Under the pieces are notes generated by a model. It worked only from the letters and a program-made list of their open reading frames with translations. It did no database searches and was not told the origin of the DNA. A stretch of DNA of 64,000 nucleotides, taken from positions 248,001 to 312,000 of the forward strand of contig NZ_OZ245785.1 in the NCBI RefSeq assembly GCF_965227785.1, given 5' to 3'. Numbering within the stretch: position 1 is the first letter of the stretch; every line of letters starts with the position of its first letter. The DNA comes from Gracilimonas sp965227785. Lineage in GTDB: Bacteria > Bacteroidota > Rhodothermia > Balneolales > Balneolaceae. Position numbers and translations under genes: made by a program. Shown piece by piece: positions 61,738-64,000 of the stretch.

Positions 61738-62584
61738 ATCAGCATATATGATCTTGAATGGTGAACTGATTCTGAAGTCAGCTGCTTCCATTTCTCCGAT
61801 GAACAGGGGGATGATGTATGGCGACGGTTGCTTTGAAACACTCAGAAGCTATTCCGGTAATTTTTTGGGGTGGGATGATCATGTTGAGCGTTTATCAGAT
61901 TGCCTTGATTATCTGAGTATAAAGGCTCCGTTTTCAAATAATGAATTAAAGCAACAGGTTGAAAAGTTATTGGAGCAAAATCAGCTTGAACATGCTGAAG
62001 CTATGATCAGGATACAATGCTGGAGAGATGGAGGAAGGGGCTATATTCCACGCTCAAAAGATGCCCAGTGGATGATTCAGGCATCAAGGCATCACTCTGA
62101 ACAGAAAGAATTAAAACTGGCAATAGCTCAAACGCGCTGTATTCCTTCTGAGGCACTCGAGCGTAAGTATAAGCTTATTAACGGATTGAACTATGTGAAG
62201 GCTGCTCAGGAGGCTGTGGAGCGCTCCTGCGATGATGCCTTGATGCTAACTGTGAATGATAAAGTAAGTGAAACTACTTCTGCCAACATTTTCTGGATTA
62301 AAGAAGGTACTGTTTATACTCCATCTCCTGCCTGTGATTTACTTCCTGGTGTAACCCGGTCCTTAGTTCTTGATGTCATTCGCTCATTTGGACTTCCATT
62401 CGAAGAATCAGAATATCTTCTTTCAGATATCCGGCAAGCGGAAGCTGTATTCTGCACAAACTCTATGCAGGAGATAGCTGAAGTTGTTTCACTGGACGAA
62501 ACCCGGTTTGAAGTAAACCATCCGTTAGTTATGAAAATTAAAGTTGGCTTTGAGCAGATGAAGGTGAAGGAGTTTCAGCCATGA
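61730..62584 (+). CDS. Class IV PLP aminotransferase (BCAT / aminodeoxychorismate lyase family)
   Basis: A 284-residue fold-type IV enzyme with MYGDGCFETLRSYSG at the N-terminus, the PLP lysine in YKLINGLNYVKAAQEA and the phosphate-binding VSETTSANIFWI. Both branched-chain aminotransferase and aminodeoxychorismate lyase (PabC) share this fold. The overlap with folC (ATGA) favours PabC-like folate synthesis. The function is a context-based inference. Confidence 0.75.
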   Translation: MSKSAYMILNGELILKSAASISPMNRGMMYGDGCFETLRSYSGNFLGWDDHVERLSDCLDYLSIKAPFSNNELKQQVEKLLEQNQLEHAEAMIRIQCWRDGGRGYIPRSKDAQWMIQASRHHSEQKELKLAIAQTRCIPSEALERKYKLINGLNYVKAAQEAVERSCDDALMLTVNDKVSETTSANIFWIKEGTVYTPSPACDLLPGVTRSLVLDVIRSFGLPFEESEYLLSDIRQAEAVFCTNSMQEIAEVVSLDETRFEVNHPLVMKIKVGFEQMKVKEFQP

Positions 62585-63834
62585 AGCCATTCCACAGCAT
62601 TGAGGATGTTTGGGATTATCTCGATTCCATTCCTATGTTTCAAAAGTCAGGAACTTCGGCCACCAACTTCTCGCTCGATAACATCCGGCGATTTTGTGAA
62701 CGTTTGGGAAACCCTCAGGATAGCTACCCAAGCATTCATATAGCCGGAACCAATGGAAAGGGGACGACCGCTTATTTACTCGAGAAAGTATATACGGATG
62801 TGGGTTTTAAAACCGGGCTGTTTACTTCGCCTCACCTTCTGCGGTACAACGAACGCGTGAGGGTAAATGGGGAAGAGATTACAGATGCTCAGCTACTTGA
62901 ATTCTTTCAGGAAGCAGCTGAATTGCTGGAAGAAATTCGTCTTAGCTATTTTGAAATCAGCACGGCACTGGCGTTCTGGTTCTTTGACAGGGTACACGTT
63001 GATCTGGCGATTATTGAAGCCGGGTTGGGTGGCCGGCTGGATTCCACCAACATCATCAACCCTGAAGTTTCAATAATTACCAGTATTGGTTTGGATCATC
63101 AAAATGTGTTGGGAGAAACTCTGGAGGAGATTGCCCGTGAAAAGGCAGGCATTATAAAAAAGAATAAGCCGGTTATTTTAGGTGATATATCCGGAGGTCC
63201 GCTTAATAGAATTGCTGAGGTTGCAGAGTCTTTGAATGCTCAAATTTGTAAGGCTGAGTTATTACATCCAAAATGGGATAGAGGAGTTGTCTCACTCAAA
63301 GGAGGATCTGTTTGGATTAATACGGACTTCAAAGAGTCGGTGAATACATGGAACGTAGCTATGGTTTGGAAAGTGGCTGAAGTTTTGAAAGACACATTCC
63401 CAATTACCCACGGTCAATTGGTTCAAAGCATTGAAACTTTTGAAGGAGTACCGGGACGTTTTGAAAAGCTGCATCCTGAGTTTGAATGGTACTTCAGTGG
63501 ATCTCACAATGCTCAGGCTCTGAAATCATCACTCGCGGCAGTGGAGCAGATGAAACCAAAAGCAGAAGCTGTGTTGGTTTTTTCCGGGATGAAGGATAAG
63601 CTAACACCGGATTTTTTCGATCATTTACAGGGATTTAAAAAAGCGTATTTCATCGAACAGGATGGGGAAAGGGCGGCTAAGTTTGAGGATATCAGTCAGT
63701 TTATAGATGCAGAATTAATCTCTGAAAACACCAAAGAAATTATTTTAAATGAATTAAAGACTGAGTTAGTAATTTTTATGGGAAGTTTTTACTTTTATCC
63801 CATCGTTAAGCGGTGGACAACAAACGTATCATAA
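62581..63834 (+). CDS. folC: Folylpolyglutamate synthase / dihydrofolate synthase
   Basis: A 417-residue Mur-ligase-type enzyme with P-loop IAGTNGKGTTAYLLEKVY, the SPHLLRYNERVRVNGEEI segment, IIEAGLGGRLDSTNII and TSIGLDHQNVLGETLEEIAREKAGIIKK. It adds glutamate to dihydropteroate and folates. The start overlaps the aminotransferase stop by 4 bp. Confidence 0.95.
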   Translation: MKPFHSIEDVWDYLDSIPMFQKSGTSATNFSLDNIRRFCERLGNPQDSYPSIHIAGTNGKGTTAYLLEKVYTDVGFKTGLFTSPHLLRYNERVRVNGEEITDAQLLEFFQEAAELLEEIRLSYFEISTALAFWFFDRVHVDLAIIEAGLGGRLDSTNIINPEVSIITSIGLDHQNVLGETLEEIAREKAGIIKKNKPVILGDISGGPLNRIAEVAESLNAQICKAELLHPKWDRGVVSLKGGSVWINTDFKESVNTWNVAMVWKVAEVLKDTFPITHGQLVQSIETFEGVPGRFEKLHPEFEWYFSGSHNAQALKSSLAAVEQMKPKAEAVLVFSGMKDKLTPDFFDHLQGFKKAYFIEQDGERAAKFEDISQFIDAELISENTKEIILNELKTELVIFMGSFYFYPIVKRWTTNVS

Positions 63835-63953
63835 ATTCTCACCGCCTATTTATCCTTACCTGATTGAATGTCCAATGATGCTGCCGGAATAGGGCAGCCC
63901 GATGTTCACCCCAAAATTCAGTAAGAATCATATATTTATAACAGCCACATTTT

Positions 63954-64000
63954 ATGTCAGATAATGAAACCGCCGGAATCTCGGCCGGGGAGTTGGAATC
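63954..64000 (+). CDS. Start of a further gene (cut by window end)
   Basis: ATG 63954 opens a frame encoding MSDNETAGISAGELE to the window end, after 119 bp of gene-free sequence. Only 15 codons are visible, so no product can be named; it could also be a chance open frame. Confidence 0.35.
   Translation, partial: MSDNETAGISAGELE

Noticed and set aside
1..64000. CRISPR arrays, rRNA operons and insertion sequences
   Set aside because: No regularly spaced repeats, rRNA sequence or transposase genes were seen on either strand.

Overview
The window reads as chromosome of a Gram-negative, heterotrophic member of the Balneolota/Rhodothermota side of the Bacteroidota-Chlorobi group. This is inferred, not proven by a marker tree. 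The clues are secreted proteins ending in C-terminal sorting domains of the QNYPNPFNP type with a final LIK, a PorV/PorQ-family outer-membrane protein, a TonB-dependent receptor with a carboxypeptidase-like regulatory domain, many weak ribosome binding sites with TTG/GTG starts, and a fused isobutyryl-CoA mutase. I did not identify -33/-7 promoter elements with enough confidence to list them.

Layout. 1-6.5 kb: end of an MscS-like channel, icmF, a lipoprotein, a membrane-anchored helical-repeat protein, and a secreted protein broken by an in-frame stop. 6.6-16.2 kb (all minus strand): a translation/division block read as thrS-infC-rpmI-rplT-pheS-pheT, then a coiled-coil division protein, zapA, a YmdB-type phosphodiesterase, lolD and a TPR protein. 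infC appears to start at a rare ATC codon. 16.4-28.9 kb: a multi-PAS histidine kinase, tRNA-Val, a four-helix-bundle gene bracketed by two near-identical ~100-bp repeats, nusB, a PPP-type phosphatase, ychF, a D-aminoacylase-type amidohydrolase, adenosine deaminase, polA and a carotenoid-type FAD oxidoreductase.

28.84-38.20 kb is a ~9.3-kb integrated element bounded by a 17-bp direct repeat. It sits in the last codons of the FAD oxidoreductase gene; the displaced original 3' end is still readable at the right boundary. It carries a tyrosine integrase, an excisionase-like HTH protein, a probable replication protein, several small unknown genes, a structured ~390-bp non-coding region, a single HK97-type major capsid protein, a small membrane protein, a fibre-like protein, a protein resembling an N-terminal-nucleophile (proteasome-type) hydrolase, and a divergently placed membrane protein. 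No portal, large terminase, recognisable prohead protease or tail-tube genes are present, so it looks like a phage satellite or a capsid-encoding integrative element rather than a complete prophage. It is the best candidate in the window for an undescribed system.

38.2-60.3 kb: two overlapping rhomboid proteases and ispG, followed by a starch/maltodextrin locus. That locus has a TonB-dependent receptor preceded by two LacI-type palindromes, a large secreted protein, a PorV-family protein, a starch-binding secreted protein, a LacI regulator, three GH13 enzymes (one secreted with a sorting domain, two lipoproteins) and an SLC45-like MFS sugar transporter. Together they would capture, hydrolyse and import alpha-glucans under LacI control. 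60.3-64 kb: a PIN toxin-antitoxin pair with a double palindrome operator, a thioredoxin-fold protein lacking its cysteines, a class IV aminotransferase, folC and the first codons of another gene.
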